Source: DAOUJI01 sp965237875 (GTDB lineage: Bacteria > Chloroflexota > Dehalococcoidia > Lucifugimonadales > JAGWBF01). From it: 64,000 bases of DNA. The stretch spans positions 744,001-808,000 of the forward strand of contig CBDEGP010000001.1 of the NCBI GenBank assembly GCA_965237875.1, read 5' to 3'. Below the pieces are notes generated by a model. It was not told the origin of the DNA and ran no database searches. It saw only the letters and a list, made by a program, of their open reading frames with translations. This document shows positions 1-8,015 of this stretch, one piece after another. Each line of letters starts with the position of its first letter. Within the stretch, counting starts at the first letter, position 1. Position numbers and translations under genes: made by a program.

Positions 1-888
1 CGGCGGTACGGCAAAGACAAGCGTGGAGATGAGTTGCCGCAGGAGTTGGCCTTTCGAGAGGGTCGGTTGGAGAAGATACGGGAAGCCATGGCGGCGCTGG
101 AAGCCGAGGCGCAGGCGGCTGGCGAACAGGCCGAGGCCGAAGGTGGTAATCACCCGGGGGCGCCCGACGACAAGGCCCAGCGTAACTTCACCGATACCGA
201 GTCGCGCATCATGCCCGCACCTGGAGGAAAGGACTTCCTGCAAGCGTACAACTGTCAGGCGGTGGTGGACAGCGCTCACCAGGTGATCGTGGCGGCGCGG
301 GCGACCAACCAGACTTCGGATAAGCAACAGGCTGCGGCGATGATGGAGGAGACCATCGACAACGTCGGTGCAGTCCCCAGGGAAGTATCCGCCGATGCTG
401 GCTATTACTCGGCAAAGGCAGTCGACGAGCTCTATGCTCTGGGCGTGGACCCGTTCGTCGCGCCGGAGCAGACCCGCCACGGGCGGGTTGTGCCACCCGC
501 GCCCCGAGGTCGCATACCCAGCCATCTGTCTCCCAGGGACCGGATGCGACGTAAGTTACAGACCAAGCGGGGTCGGCAGCGCTGCGCTTTGCGGATGCAA
601 ACTGTGGAGCCGGTATTCGGCCAGATCAAGCAGGGTCGAGGATTCCGGCAGTTCCTGCTGCGGGGACTGGAGAAGGTGAACGGCGAATGGTCGCTGATCT
701 GCACCGGCCACAACCTGCTCAAACTGTTCCGCTTTGGGGTCAATCTGCACAGGAAAGCACGGGGCGATGGGCCAGCCCAACGCATCAGGAACTTTGCCGA
801 GGTAGTGAGCACGGCGCTATTCGCAAAGCTATCTGGGGGCCGGCCGGGGCAACCGGCAAAATTAGTTGTCGCGATCCATTGTCGCTGA
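1..888 (+). CDS. IS1182-type transposase, 5'-truncated by the window edge
   Basis: Frame 1 is open from base 1, so the gene begins outside the window. The visible part begins with RRYGKDKRGDELP, which is typical of the central part of IS1182-like DDE transposases. It continues through a charged Glu/Ala-rich helix, a 'KDFLQAYNCQAVVD' block and a 'SADAGYYS' motif carrying the second Asp of the DDE triad. It ends in the conserved C-terminal block (TVEPVFGQIKQGRGFRQFLLRG, then TGHNLLKLFRF), where the Glu of 'VEPVFGQIK' would be the third acid. About 295 codons are visible. The tail after 'LLKLFRF' is ordinary sequence to a TGA. No right terminal inverted repeat could be assigned without the left end. 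The protein would cut and join the element's own ends. Confidence 0.85.
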   Translation, partial: RRYGKDKRGDELPQELAFREGRLEKIREAMAALEAEAQAAGEQAEAEGGNHPGAPDDKAQRNFTDTESRIMPAPGGKDFLQAYNCQAVVDSAHQVIVAARATNQTSDKQQAAAMMEETIDNVGAVPREVSADAGYYSAKAVDELYALGVDPFVAPEQTRHGRVVPPAPRGRIPSHLSPRDRMRRKLQTKRGRQRCALRMQTVEPVFGQIKQGRGFRQFLLRGLEKVNGEWSLICTGHNLLKLFRFGVNLHRKARGDGPAQRIRNFAEVVSTALFAKLSGGRPGQPAKLVVAIHCR

Positions 889-953
889 CCTGCAAGCACC
901 GTTAGATAATCCTCGGACGGGCTGCTAGCTTTCAAGTGATAGCTCGTGGATGA

Positions 954-980
954 GTAGGGGCGACCGTCGGTCGCCCCTAC
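954..980. repeat. Perfect 13-bp inverted repeat inside dispersed element copy A
   Basis: GTAGGGGCGACCG at 954-966 is matched exactly by its reverse complement at 968-980, with one base between. The palindrome is the core of a larger dispersed element (here about 921-1018) that continues with a CCCCGTCATTCCGGCGGAATCCAG tail. Related copies lie near 10415-10567 (reverse orientation) and 51833-51971. This and its flanks account for the 237-base gap between the transposase and the next gene. Confidence 0.85.
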
Positions 981-1125
981 GACAGACCCCGGCCCCGTCA
1001 TTCCGGCGGAATCCAGAGGCGACCTCCTTCTCCCCGTTCGTGCTGAGACGCCCGGTACTAACCGCCGCCGCTCCGTGGTAGAATGCTTTACCGCAGGACT
1101 CATAGGACCGATTAGGAGGTAAGCA

Positions 1126-2232
1126 ATGGCCGATCGAGGACGGGTTGTGATTCACACTGCGCACAATGAACCCTTCGAGATACGGGAATACGACCTTCCG
1201 GACCCCGAACCGGGCGCGATCATTCTTAAGATTACGCAGGCGGGCATCTGCGGGTCCGACCTCCACACCTGGAGGGGAGACCAGATAAACATCCCCGTTC
1301 CTCCGGGAGGCCGGGTCATGGGCCACGAGGGCACGGGCGTAATCCACAAGATGGGCGCCGGAGTGACCACCGACAGCAACGGAGACCCAATCAAAGAGGG
1401 CGACCGTCTCATGCACGTGCACGTATTCCCCTGCTACCACTGTCACATGTGCATCAGAGGCGACACGAACTGGTGCGTCAACCGGGAATACCCGGAAGGT
1501 GACGTGTGGCCCTATTTCACGGGCACCTACGGCGACTACATTTACCTGCCTCCCAGACACCCGGCGTTCCGGGTGCCCGACGAGTTGAGCGACGACATCC
1601 TTGGGTTCGTAAACTGCGCGATGGGCACGGTCACCCAGGGCCTGATTCGGGCCCGCGCCCACGAGGGCGACCAGGTGGTCATCATGGGGGCGGGAGGACT
1701 CGGCCTCAACGCCGTAGCAATGGCCAGGGACATGGGCGCCGACCGGATAATCGTGCTTGACAGGCTGGAAAATCGCCTACAGTTGGCCGAGGACTTCGGC
1801 GCAGACGAGACCGTCAACATCGAGGAGTACAACACGCCGGAAACCAGGGTGCAACGGGTTTTCGAGCTGACCAGGGGCCGCGGCGCCGACATCGTCATGG
1901 AGCTGGTGGGCCGCCCCGACCTGATAGTCGAGGGCATCGACATGCTCAGCAACGGCGGCACGTTCGTGGAAATCGGCGACATCATTCCCGGTCCGACGGC
2001 GGCCATCGACCCGTCAAAGCTCCTGAGGGGCAAGAACATCGTGGGTTCGCTGATGTACAGGCCAAGCACGCTGGCCGCAATCCTGGACTACATGGTCAAG
2101 AACCGGGATAAGATCCCTTTCCACAAGATCGTGTCCCACAAGTTCCCCCTGGCCGACATCAACGAGGCGTTCCCCCAAGCGGAATGGAACCAACGTCAGA
2201 CGGACATATCCAGGGCCATGCTGGTCCCCTAG
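1126..2232 (+). CDS. Zinc-dependent alcohol dehydrogenase (MDR family)
   Basis: A 368-residue medium-chain dehydrogenase that would oxidise an alcohol or polyol with NAD(P). Catalytic zinc ligands fit C42 (GICGSD) and H67-E68 (GHEGTG). A structural zinc site is present at C103, C106, C109 and C117. The Rossmann glycine motif GAGGLGLNA follows near residue 189. AGGAGGT at 1114-1120 fixes the ATG. The gene is 38 bases upstream of a family III CoA-transferase in the same direction, so an alcohol-to-acid-to-CoA-ester route is possible. It shares the unusual 'GAGVTxDSxGxP' insertion with the dehydrogenase at 14821, so the two look like paralogues. Substrate is unknown. Confidence 0.88.
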   Translation: MADRGRVVIHTAHNEPFEIREYDLPDPEPGAIILKITQAGICGSDLHTWRGDQINIPVPPGGRVMGHEGTGVIHKMGAGVTTDSNGDPIKEGDRLMHVHVFPCYHCHMCIRGDTNWCVNREYPEGDVWPYFTGTYGDYIYLPPRHPAFRVPDELSDDILGFVNCAMGTVTQGLIRARAHEGDQVVIMGAGGLGLNAVAMARDMGADRIIVLDRLENRLQLAEDFGADETVNIEEYNTPETRVQRVFELTRGRGADIVMELVGRPDLIVEGIDMLSNGGTFVEIGDIIPGPTAAIDPSKLLRGKNIVGSLMYRPSTLAAILDYMVKNRDKIPFHKIVSHKFPLADINEAFPQAEWNQRQTDISRAMLVP

Positions 2233-2270
2233 GCTAAGGCGCCGGCGGGAAGGGTCCGAGGAAGTCCAAT

Positions 2271-3518
2271 ATGGCGTTGCCACTCGAGGGAGTCAAGGTG
2301 GTCGACATGTCCCAGGTCTTCTTTGGGCCTGGGGCGGCGATGTTTCTGGGCGACCAGGGCGCCGACGTCATAAAGGTCGAACCCCTCGGCGGGGACGGAA
2401 TGCGCTACAAGTATGCCTCGCCCTTCCTACAGAAATGGGGCCTTGGGAAGTGTTTCTTGGGGCTGAACCGGAACAAGCGGAGCATTGCCGTTGACGCTTC
2501 AACCGCCGCCGGCCGGGAGATAGTGCACCGGCTGGTGGATCGGGCCGACGTCTACATAATGAACATGCGGCCCGGGACTGAAGCCCGTCTCGGGATGGAC
2601 TACGAGACGCTGAGCCGCGTGAACCCCCGGCTCGTCTACGCTTCCATCAGCGGTTTCGGCCCTGAAGGCCCTGAGGCCCGTCTCCCGGCCTACGACATCG
2701 TCATCCAGGCCCGCTCAGGCGTAATGTCCACCAACAAGCTGCCCGACGGCACTCCCATCCCATACGTGGTGATGTACGCCGACATCTCCGGCTGCACGAC
2801 CCTTTCCTACGCCATAATGGTCGCTTTGTGGGAGCGTCAAAGGACGGGGAAGGGTCAGAAGATAGACGCCTCTCTGCTGCACCAGGGTCTTGCCATGCAG
2901 ATGCAGCAGTTGGTGTGGGTCGAGAACGACGACTCGCCCATGGCCGGGGCCTCGCCGTCGGCCATGTCGGGCAGCTACCGATGCTCTGATGGCGGGCATC
3001 TGGCCATAGTCATCCAGGAGGAGCGCCAGTACCAGGCCCTCTGCAAAACCCTGGACCTCCCCGACGCGGCGGCTGACCCCAGGTTTGCGACTTTCCAGTC
3101 CAGGATAGACAACGCGGCTGACTTGGGTGAGCTAATAGGGGGCGTTCTTGGAACCCGTCCTTTAGACGAGTGGGTCCCAAAGCTCAAGCAAGCGGGGGTC
3201 CCTGTCGAGGCGGTGGTGAGCAGGGAGCAGACGCCCCAAGACGCACAGGCGCTGGCCAACGGCATGTTCTGGGAACAGGACCACCCGTATGTGGGCAAGG
3301 TCAAGATGGTTACGCCCCCGTTCAGCCTCTCGTCACACTCTTTCGAGGAAAGGCCGTGCAGACCCGTCCCGCTGTTGGGAGAACACACCGACGAAGCGCT
3401 GGCCGAGTTGGGCTACGACTCTGAAGAGATTGCAAGACTCCACGAGAGCGGCGCTGTCATGGGGCCTGAAGCTCTGTCGAAAGCGGCGGCGGGGAGCGTT
3501 AGCCGGGCGGCGCGATGA
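2271..3518 (+). CDS. CaiB/BaiF (family III) CoA-transferase
   Basis: A 415-residue protein with the family N-terminus (LPLEGVKVVDMSQVFFGPGA, then LGDQGADVIKVEP). D171 in MYADISG matches the aspartate that forms the acyl-anhydride intermediate in formyl-CoA transferase. Members move CoA between organic acids in the cytosol, without ATP. Length is normal for the family. The ATG lies 38 bases after the Zn-dehydrogenase and the two probably share a transcript. Many paralogues of this family are reported in SAR202-type genomes, so the donor and acceptor cannot be named from sequence. Confidence 0.9.
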   Translation: MALPLEGVKVVDMSQVFFGPGAAMFLGDQGADVIKVEPLGGDGMRYKYASPFLQKWGLGKCFLGLNRNKRSIAVDASTAAGREIVHRLVDRADVYIMNMRPGTEARLGMDYETLSRVNPRLVYASISGFGPEGPEARLPAYDIVIQARSGVMSTNKLPDGTPIPYVVMYADISGCTTLSYAIMVALWERQRTGKGQKIDASLLHQGLAMQMQQLVWVENDDSPMAGASPSAMSGSYRCSDGGHLAIVIQEERQYQALCKTLDLPDAAADPRFATFQSRIDNAADLGELIGGVLGTRPLDEWVPKLKQAGVPVEAVVSREQTPQDAQALANGMFWEQDHPYVGKVKMVTPPFSLSSHSFEERPCRPVPLLGEHTDEALAELGYDSEEIARLHESGAVMGPEALSKAAAGSVSRAAR

Positions 3519-3693
3519 ATCTCCGGTAACGGTGCAAGGGAGTTGTCGTTGTGCAGGCTTTCCGAATTGGTTTCAATCAGCCGGCGCCGGAAAGGGTGGC
3601 CGCAAAACCGCGGGCGCTGTTTTCCGTCTGGACTTTGGCCAGAACACCCACTAAACTAATGGCATCAGGAAAAACCAAGACAGGGAGGGCGAA

Positions 3694-5106
3694 ATGGGCG
3701 ACGAAAATATTGCTCTGATGGCCCATCTGATGCGCCGAGCGGGATTCGGCGCCACGCGGGACGAGCTTGAGGCCCTGGTGGAAAAGGGCTACGAAAACGT
3801 GGTCGAGGAGCTGGTTGACCCGGACGGGAACGGAATACCCAAGATGAGCATCGACTACTTTTTCCGGTATTACCCCACCCTTGAGAGCTCCAACCCCATA
3901 CCCCAGGGAAGGTCCCATCTGGTCTACCACTTTATAAACAGCCCCCGGCAGCTGGAAGAGAAGATGACCCTGCTATGGCACACCATCTTCGCAACCGGAT
4001 ACGCCAAGGTTGACAGCGCACCCGACGAGTTGCGTCAGATTGAGACCTTCCGGACCGGCGGCCTCGGAAACTTCCGGGACCTGCTTGTGGAGCTGGCCAA
4101 AGACCCGGCGATGATATTCTGGCTGGACAACAACTATAACCACAAGGACCTTCCCAACGAAAACTGGGGCAGGGAGCTTCTGGAGCTGTTCTCCATGGGC
4201 CAGGGCAACTACACGGAGCAGGACGTCTTCGAATGCGCCAGGGCCTTCACCGGCTGGACTATGGCCCACAAACCTCCCAGGTTCCCAATGGGCCGCCACG
4301 TATTGTGGAGGTTCCAGTACAACGCCGACGACCACGACGACGGTGAAAAGAGCTTCCTGGGCCATACCGGGCGTTTCAACGGCGAGGACGTGATAGACAT
4401 CATCTGCCGCCAGCCCGCCACGTCCCGGTTCATAGCCCGGCATCTCTACAACTTCTTCGTTGCCGACGAGGTCCAGGTGCCGGCGTGGCTGCACACTCCC
4501 CCCAGGGACCCGGTGGCCATTAACATAATCGCCGACGCTTTCACCAACTCCGGTTATGAGCTAAGGGGCACTTTGAGGACCCTGTTCAACTCCGACTTCT
4601 TCAAAGAGGCCCGCTTCCAAAGGGTGAAGAGCCCGGCGGAGGTCGTGAGCGGCATCTGCAGGCTGGTGGGAGATTTCCGAGGCTTTCCCAGGCCGGGCTT
4701 GCAAGCGCTGGTCGAGGAGACCAACTACCAGGGTCAAGCTTTGCTCGACCCCCCCAGCGTGGAGGGTTGGCACTACGGGCCCGAGTGGATAGACAGCGGC
4801 TCTCTGGTAAGACGCATCAACTTTTCTGCCGACCGGCTTTCCGACCTGCGCATGCCGGGGGTACGCTCCATTATTGGCCGCGTCCGGTCTATGGGGGCCC
4901 TGACGCCCTCGGAGATGGTCACTGCCGCCCTGGACTTCATGGGTCCGGTGGAGGTGACCGATGAGACGCGGGACGAGTTGATGGTCCTGGCCAGTCAGGA
5001 CGGCGACCTGATATGGGACACCGACGAGCAGGTCGGGACTTCCGAACGCCGGGTGGCCGATCTATTGGCCCTTGTAGCGTCGTCCAGGGAGTTCCAGTTC
5101 TGCTAG
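3694..5106 (+). CDS. DUF1800 family protein
   Basis: A 470-residue protein with the DUF1800 hallmarks: an N-terminal 'HLMRRAGFGAT', then 'LEEKMTLLWHTIFAT', 'NENWGRELLELFSMGQGNYTE', 'CARAFTGW', and the C-terminal 'PPSVEGWHYG' block. The function of the family is unsettled. Members are usually encoded beside a DUF1501 (twin-arginine exported, sulfatase-like) partner, but none is present here; the next gene is an NHL propeller. There is no obvious signal peptide. AGGGAGGG a few bases before the ATG supports the start. The 175 bases before it hold no gene I can support. Confidence 0.85.
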   Translation: MGDENIALMAHLMRRAGFGATRDELEALVEKGYENVVEELVDPDGNGIPKMSIDYFFRYYPTLESSNPIPQGRSHLVYHFINSPRQLEEKMTLLWHTIFATGYAKVDSAPDELRQIETFRTGGLGNFRDLLVELAKDPAMIFWLDNNYNHKDLPNENWGRELLELFSMGQGNYTEQDVFECARAFTGWTMAHKPPRFPMGRHVLWRFQYNADDHDDGEKSFLGHTGRFNGEDVIDIICRQPATSRFIARHLYNFFVADEVQVPAWLHTPPRDPVAINIIADAFTNSGYELRGTLRTLFNSDFFKEARFQRVKSPAEVVSGICRLVGDFRGFPRPGLQALVEETNYQGQALLDPPSVEGWHYGPEWIDSGSLVRRINFSADRLSDLRMPGVRSIIGRVRSMGALTPSEMVTAALDFMGPVEVTDETRDELMVLASQDGDLIWDTDEQVGTSERRVADLLALVASSREFQFC

Positions 5107-5175
5107 GGGACCCTTCCCGCCAACGAGGAACGAGACTGGCCTAGACGATAAAAGGACCCTGAGAAGGGAGGCGTC

Positions 5176-6249
5176 ATGCTAACGAAATACGCGCAGGGAA
5201 GAATCTACAATTTCGACCAGTGTGTGGGCAAAGGAATGGGCGGAGGAAGGGGATTCAGCGCGGGCGTCGATTTCGCCGTCAGCCAGGACGGTTCTCTGTA
5301 TGTGCTCAACAAGGGCCATGAGTACCAGCCAAGCACCGGCGTGACCAAATGCACTCTCGATCACCAGTTCCTGTGGGAGGACCGTGACTTCAGCTACGGG
5401 GCGGGCCTGCCCTTCCCCACGTCCGTCGCTCTGGACAGCGAGGAGAACATCTACGTGTCCGACGACTACATGAACAAGATTTTTGTTTATGACAAGGAAG
5501 GGAACGGCCTGGGTTTCTGGCCCGAGAGGGAACCCGTAACGCCGGAGCCCTACTCGGCGTCGGACCTGGACTTCAACCTATATTTGGCCAAGCTGAACGG
5601 CGGCCTCGACCGCGACGGCGAGTTCAACGGGCCGTCGGGTCTGGCCTTCGACTCCGACGACAATCTGTACGTGTCGGACAGCCACAACCACCGGGTCCAG
5701 GTGTTCACGAAAGACGGCAAGTTTCTTAACAAGTTCGGCGGCTACGGGGCCGGAGAAGGCCAGATGAACCTTCCGTGGGGAATCGCAGTGGACGCCGATA
5801 GGAACGTCTACGTGGCCGATTGGGGAAACGACCGGGTGCAGAAGTTCTCCCCGGACGGCCGGCATATGATAACCTTCGGCGGCACGGGTTCAGGCGACGG
5901 TGAGATACTGCGCTCGACCAGCGTGGCAGTTGATGACGAAGGGGACGTGTACGTCGTGGACTGGGGAAACAACCGGGTCAACGTCTACGACCCGGAAGGC
6001 GGCTTCATCACGTCTTTCTACGGAGACGCCGACCAGCTTTCCCCATCCCATCAGGCCCAGGTGGATGCAAACCCGGACGTGGCCAAGGCCCGGCGGCGCA
6101 CCGACCTGGCAATGGAGAGGACGCTGGCCCGTCCCACGGCGGTCAAGGTGGACCGGGATGGACGCATCATGATATTGGAGTCTCTGCGCAGCCGGATGCA
6201 GGTCTACCTCAAAGAAAAGGACTGGATAGAGGCCCAGTTCAACCTGTAG
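5176..6249 (+). CDS. NHL-repeat beta-propeller protein
   Basis: 357 residues with repeated 'LYVSDSHNHRVQVFTKDGKFLNKFG'-type units, for example NIYVSDDYMNKIFVYDKEG, NVYVADWGNDRVQKFSPDG and DVYVVDWGNNRVNVYDPEG, about 40-50 residues apart. This predicts a six-bladed NHL propeller, a scaffold for protein or ligand binding and sometimes a lyase or lactonase. No signal peptide is visible. GGGAGG precedes the ATG. It follows the DUF1800 gene by 69 bases and may be co-transcribed. Specific function unknown. Confidence 0.82.
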   Translation: MLTKYAQGRIYNFDQCVGKGMGGGRGFSAGVDFAVSQDGSLYVLNKGHEYQPSTGVTKCTLDHQFLWEDRDFSYGAGLPFPTSVALDSEENIYVSDDYMNKIFVYDKEGNGLGFWPEREPVTPEPYSASDLDFNLYLAKLNGGLDRDGEFNGPSGLAFDSDDNLYVSDSHNHRVQVFTKDGKFLNKFGGYGAGEGQMNLPWGIAVDADRNVYVADWGNDRVQKFSPDGRHMITFGGTGSGDGEILRSTSVAVDDEGDVYVVDWGNNRVNVYDPEGGFITSFYGDADQLSPSHQAQVDANPDVAKARRRTDLAMERTLARPTAVKVDRDGRIMILESLRSRMQVYLKEKDWIEAQFNL

Positions 6250-6260
6250 CGATAGTCCCT

Positions 6261-6277
6261 TCTCGCCCTTGGCGAGA
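6261..6277. terminator. GC hairpin after the NHL gene (weak terminator candidate)
   Basis: TCTCGCC-CTT-GGCGAGA is a perfect 7-bp stem with a 3-base loop, 12 bases after the stop. It lacks a following T-run, so factor-independent termination is uncertain. Confidence 0.35.
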
Positions 6278-6288
6278 CCGTTGCATTA

Positions 6289-6400
6289 CTCCCTCTCCCA
6301 GAGGGAGAGGGTTGGGGTGAGGGCGTCTCTCAGCTTCAGTGGAGGCCCTGGATACCGGCTTTCGCCGGTATGACGAAAGTTATGCGAAGGTCCCCTGGCG
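6289..6400. repeat. Dispersed repeats between convergent genes
   Basis: CTCTCCCAGAGGGAGAGGG followed by TTGGGGTGAGGGCG recurs near 10358-10392 and, reversed, near 63062-63098. The adjacent 'GGATACCGGCTTTCGCCGGTATGACGAAAG' palindrome is a variant of the ATTCCGGCGGAATCCAG family. The 178-base gap between the convergent NHL and monooxygenase genes is essentially filled by these. Confidence 0.7.
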
Positions 6401-6427
6401 GGAGAAGGTTGGTATGAGGGCGCCGGC

Positions 6428-7375
6428 CTAGTTGGACACCGCCGGCATGATCTCCTCGGCCACGTACTGCATGTCGTCCAGGAGCCTCTGGGGACTCTCC
6501 CTGGTTGGGTCTCCGCTCGTCGGGACGGCGGCAAGGTGTTTCAGGCCCGCGTGACGGTACGCCATCAAGTTGTCTATGATTTTGTCCTTGCTCCCCGAGG
6601 CTATGACGGCCACGTCCCCGGGATGAGGGTCGCCGATTCGTATGCCGCCGTACATGGCTATCTCCATGTCGGCCAAGTCCCGTCCTCGGCTGTCCAGCTC
6701 CCTGCGAAGGGTCTCCAACTCTTGGCCAAGCTGCTCGGCGGTGACCCGGAGAGTGTAGTAGCCGGTGGCGTATTGGGCCGCCCTCTGAGCGGCCCGGGGC
6801 CCGCCGTAGCTGCCCAGCCATATAGGTATATGAGGCTTCTGAACAGGCTTGGGATAGGCGGCTATGGACTCGAAGGAGTGGAAACGCCCCTGGTAGCTGG
6901 ACGCGCCGTCGCCGGTCCAAAGCTCCACGCAAATCCGCAGCCACTCGTCGGTGACCGTCCATCGGATGCGGAAACGCTCTCCCATCTCCAGGGTTTCGAA
7001 CTCGTCCTGCATCCATCCCGCCCCTGCTCCGAGGATGACGCGGCCGTTGGAAAGGCAGTCCAGCGTGGCCAACATTTTTGCCAGGACGATCGGGTTCCGG
7101 TAGGGTATCACCAGCACACAGAAGCCCAGCTTTATCCGCGTTGTCCTCGCTGCTATGCCGGACAGCATCGCAATGGGGTCGTAGATGTCCTGACGAGCGC
7201 CAAAGCTGGATTCGGGGTAACGGGCGTGGTGTCTTGCGGGCATCACCAGATGGTCGTGGGCCCAGACGGCGTCGAATCCCAGCTGTTCGGCCCTCTCCGC
7301 TATGCGCACCTGGTCACCGGCACCGCCCCGTTTCTCGAACCATCCAAAGTTGCGTATCGATATGCCCAGCTTCAT
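6428..7375 (-). CDS. Luciferase-like (LLM class) flavin-dependent oxidoreductase
   Basis: 315 residues of the bacterial luciferase/F420-dependent TIM-barrel superfamily. Supporting segments are MKLGISIRNFG at the N-terminus, 'AERAEQLGFDAVWAHDHL', 'TTRIKLGFCVLVIPYRNP', 'LDCLSNGRVILGAGAGW' and 'KPHIPIWLGSYGG'. Members use FMNH2 or F420H2 for oxygenation or hydride transfer. GAGGAG upstream of the ATG supports the start. The first 32 bases of the gene and its leader are duplicated at 7950-8015. It is about as long as its relative at 8011-8973, with which it once formed a tandem array. Cofactor choice cannot be read from sequence alone. Confidence 0.88.
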   Translation of the reverse strand: MKLGISIRNFGWFEKRGGAGDQVRIAERAEQLGFDAVWAHDHLVMPARHHARYPESSFGARQDIYDPIAMLSGIAARTTRIKLGFCVLVIPYRNPIVLAKMLATLDCLSNGRVILGAGAGWMQDEFETLEMGERFRIRWTVTDEWLRICVELWTGDGASSYQGRFHSFESIAAYPKPVQKPHIPIWLGSYGGPRAAQRAAQYATGYYTLRVTAEQLGQELETLRRELDSRGRDLADMEIAMYGGIRIGDPHPGDVAVIASGSKDKIIDNLMAYRHAGLKHLAAVPTSGDPTRESPQRLLDDMQYVAEEIMPAVSN

Positions 7376-7409
7376 ACAGGCTCCTCGTGACTCCTACGGT
7401 CTGACTACT
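7344..7409. repeat. 66-bp direct repeat, copy 1
   Basis: Identical over 66 bases to 7950-8015. This copy spans the first 32 bases of the monooxygenase gene at 6428-7375, its ribosome binding site and its leader. Confidence 0.95.
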
Positions 7410-7437
7410 GCCTAAACAGGGGAAGCGCCCAGCGAGC
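7405..7437 (-). pseudogene. C-terminal remnant of a lost luciferase-like monooxygenase
   Basis: Reading the minus strand into the TAG at 7405-7407 gives A-R-W-A-L-P-L-F-R-Q-stop. This parallels the end of the neighbouring paralogue (A-S-E-I-L-P-L-F-K-E-stop). It sits at the spacing upstream of the 6428-7375 gene at which an intact upstream paralogue would end. The rest of that gene has been replaced by the small gene pair at 7440-7891. Confidence 0.6.
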
Positions 7438-7439
7438 GT

Positions 7440-7655
7440 CTACGACTCTCTTGCCGTCGCTCTGTTCAACGAGGAGGTGGCAAGCATTGGACCCAATAAT
7501 TCAGCCGCGTGTTCAATCATTACTCCATTAGGTTTGCCCTCGTCGTCGAAAAACGCGGTGACGTGCTCGGCGATGTCTTCTCCGTCGGGCGTTGGCTGCC
7601 CATTGCTAAGCCATAGAATGTCGGCTTCCTTGTCGTAATCGATTATCAACTTCAT
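7440..7655 (-). CDS. DUF2283 family small protein
   Basis: 71 residues starting MKLIIDYDKEADILWLSNG, the standard DUF2283 opening, with a conserved acidic middle (DIAEHVTAFFDDEGKPNGVMIEHA). DUF2283 proteins often sit beside a DUF4258-like or toxin-like small gene, but their role is unproven. The ATG at 7655 overlaps the upstream gene's TGA as ATGA and is preceded by GGGGGAAG, so the two are translationally coupled. A longer start at 7667 is possible. The pair interrupts a monooxygenase array and is probably mobile cargo. Confidence 0.75.
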   Translation of the reverse strand: MKLIIDYDKEADILWLSNGQPTPDGEDIAEHVTAFFDDEGKPNGVMIEHAAELLGPMLATSSLNRATARES

Positions 7656-7891
7656 AACTTCCCCCATTTTCTGAGTGCTCCCCGGTCGAAGAATCGTGTA
7701 AGGAGCTTTCCGTCCTCAACGACTGCCCGAAGCCACTTGCCTACTTCATCGATGTATCCATAGTACCTTACTCTGCCGTCAAGCTGATTCTCTGTGTAGG
7801 ACGGATTGGCTAGTACATCTTCCACCCAACTATCTTTGACCTCGGGGTGGTTGTGTCTTGCTTTTCGTTCGTAATAATCTGTCGTTTCCAA
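7652..7891 (-). CDS. Small protein paired with DUF2283 (possibly DUF4258-like)
   Basis: 79 residues, starting at a TTG without a clear ribosome binding site. Features seen: 'YYERKARHNHPEVKDSWVEDVLANP', 'RVRYYGYIDEVGKWLRAVVEDGKLLTRFFDR'. A basic N-terminal His-containing segment followed by a compact beta-rich half resembles DUF4258/RelE-like small proteins, which fits a toxin-antitoxin-like pair with the overlapping DUF2283 gene. The family call is tentative. Its stop overlaps the next start by 4 bases. Confidence 0.55.
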   Translation of the reverse strand: METTDYYERKARHNHPEVKDSWVEDVLANPSYTENQLDGRVRYYGYIDEVGKWLRAVVEDGKLLTRFFDRGALRKWGKL

Positions 7892-7949
7892 ATTTAGTGG
7901 TCGGAATCAGTTGCTACGTTGATGATTAGTCGTCCAAACTGACGCATTG

Positions 7950-8015
7950 CCAAAGTTGCGTATCGATATGCCCAGCTTCATACAGGCTCCTCGTGACTCC
8001 TACGGTCTGACTACT
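7950..8015. repeat. 66-bp direct repeat, copy 2
   Basis: Identical to 7344-7409. On the minus strand it encodes M-K-L-G-I-S-I-R-N-F-G after a GAGGAG site, that is, the start of a monooxygenase gene that then loses homology and stops soon after. It lies immediately after the stop of the gene at 8011-8973. Confidence 0.95.
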
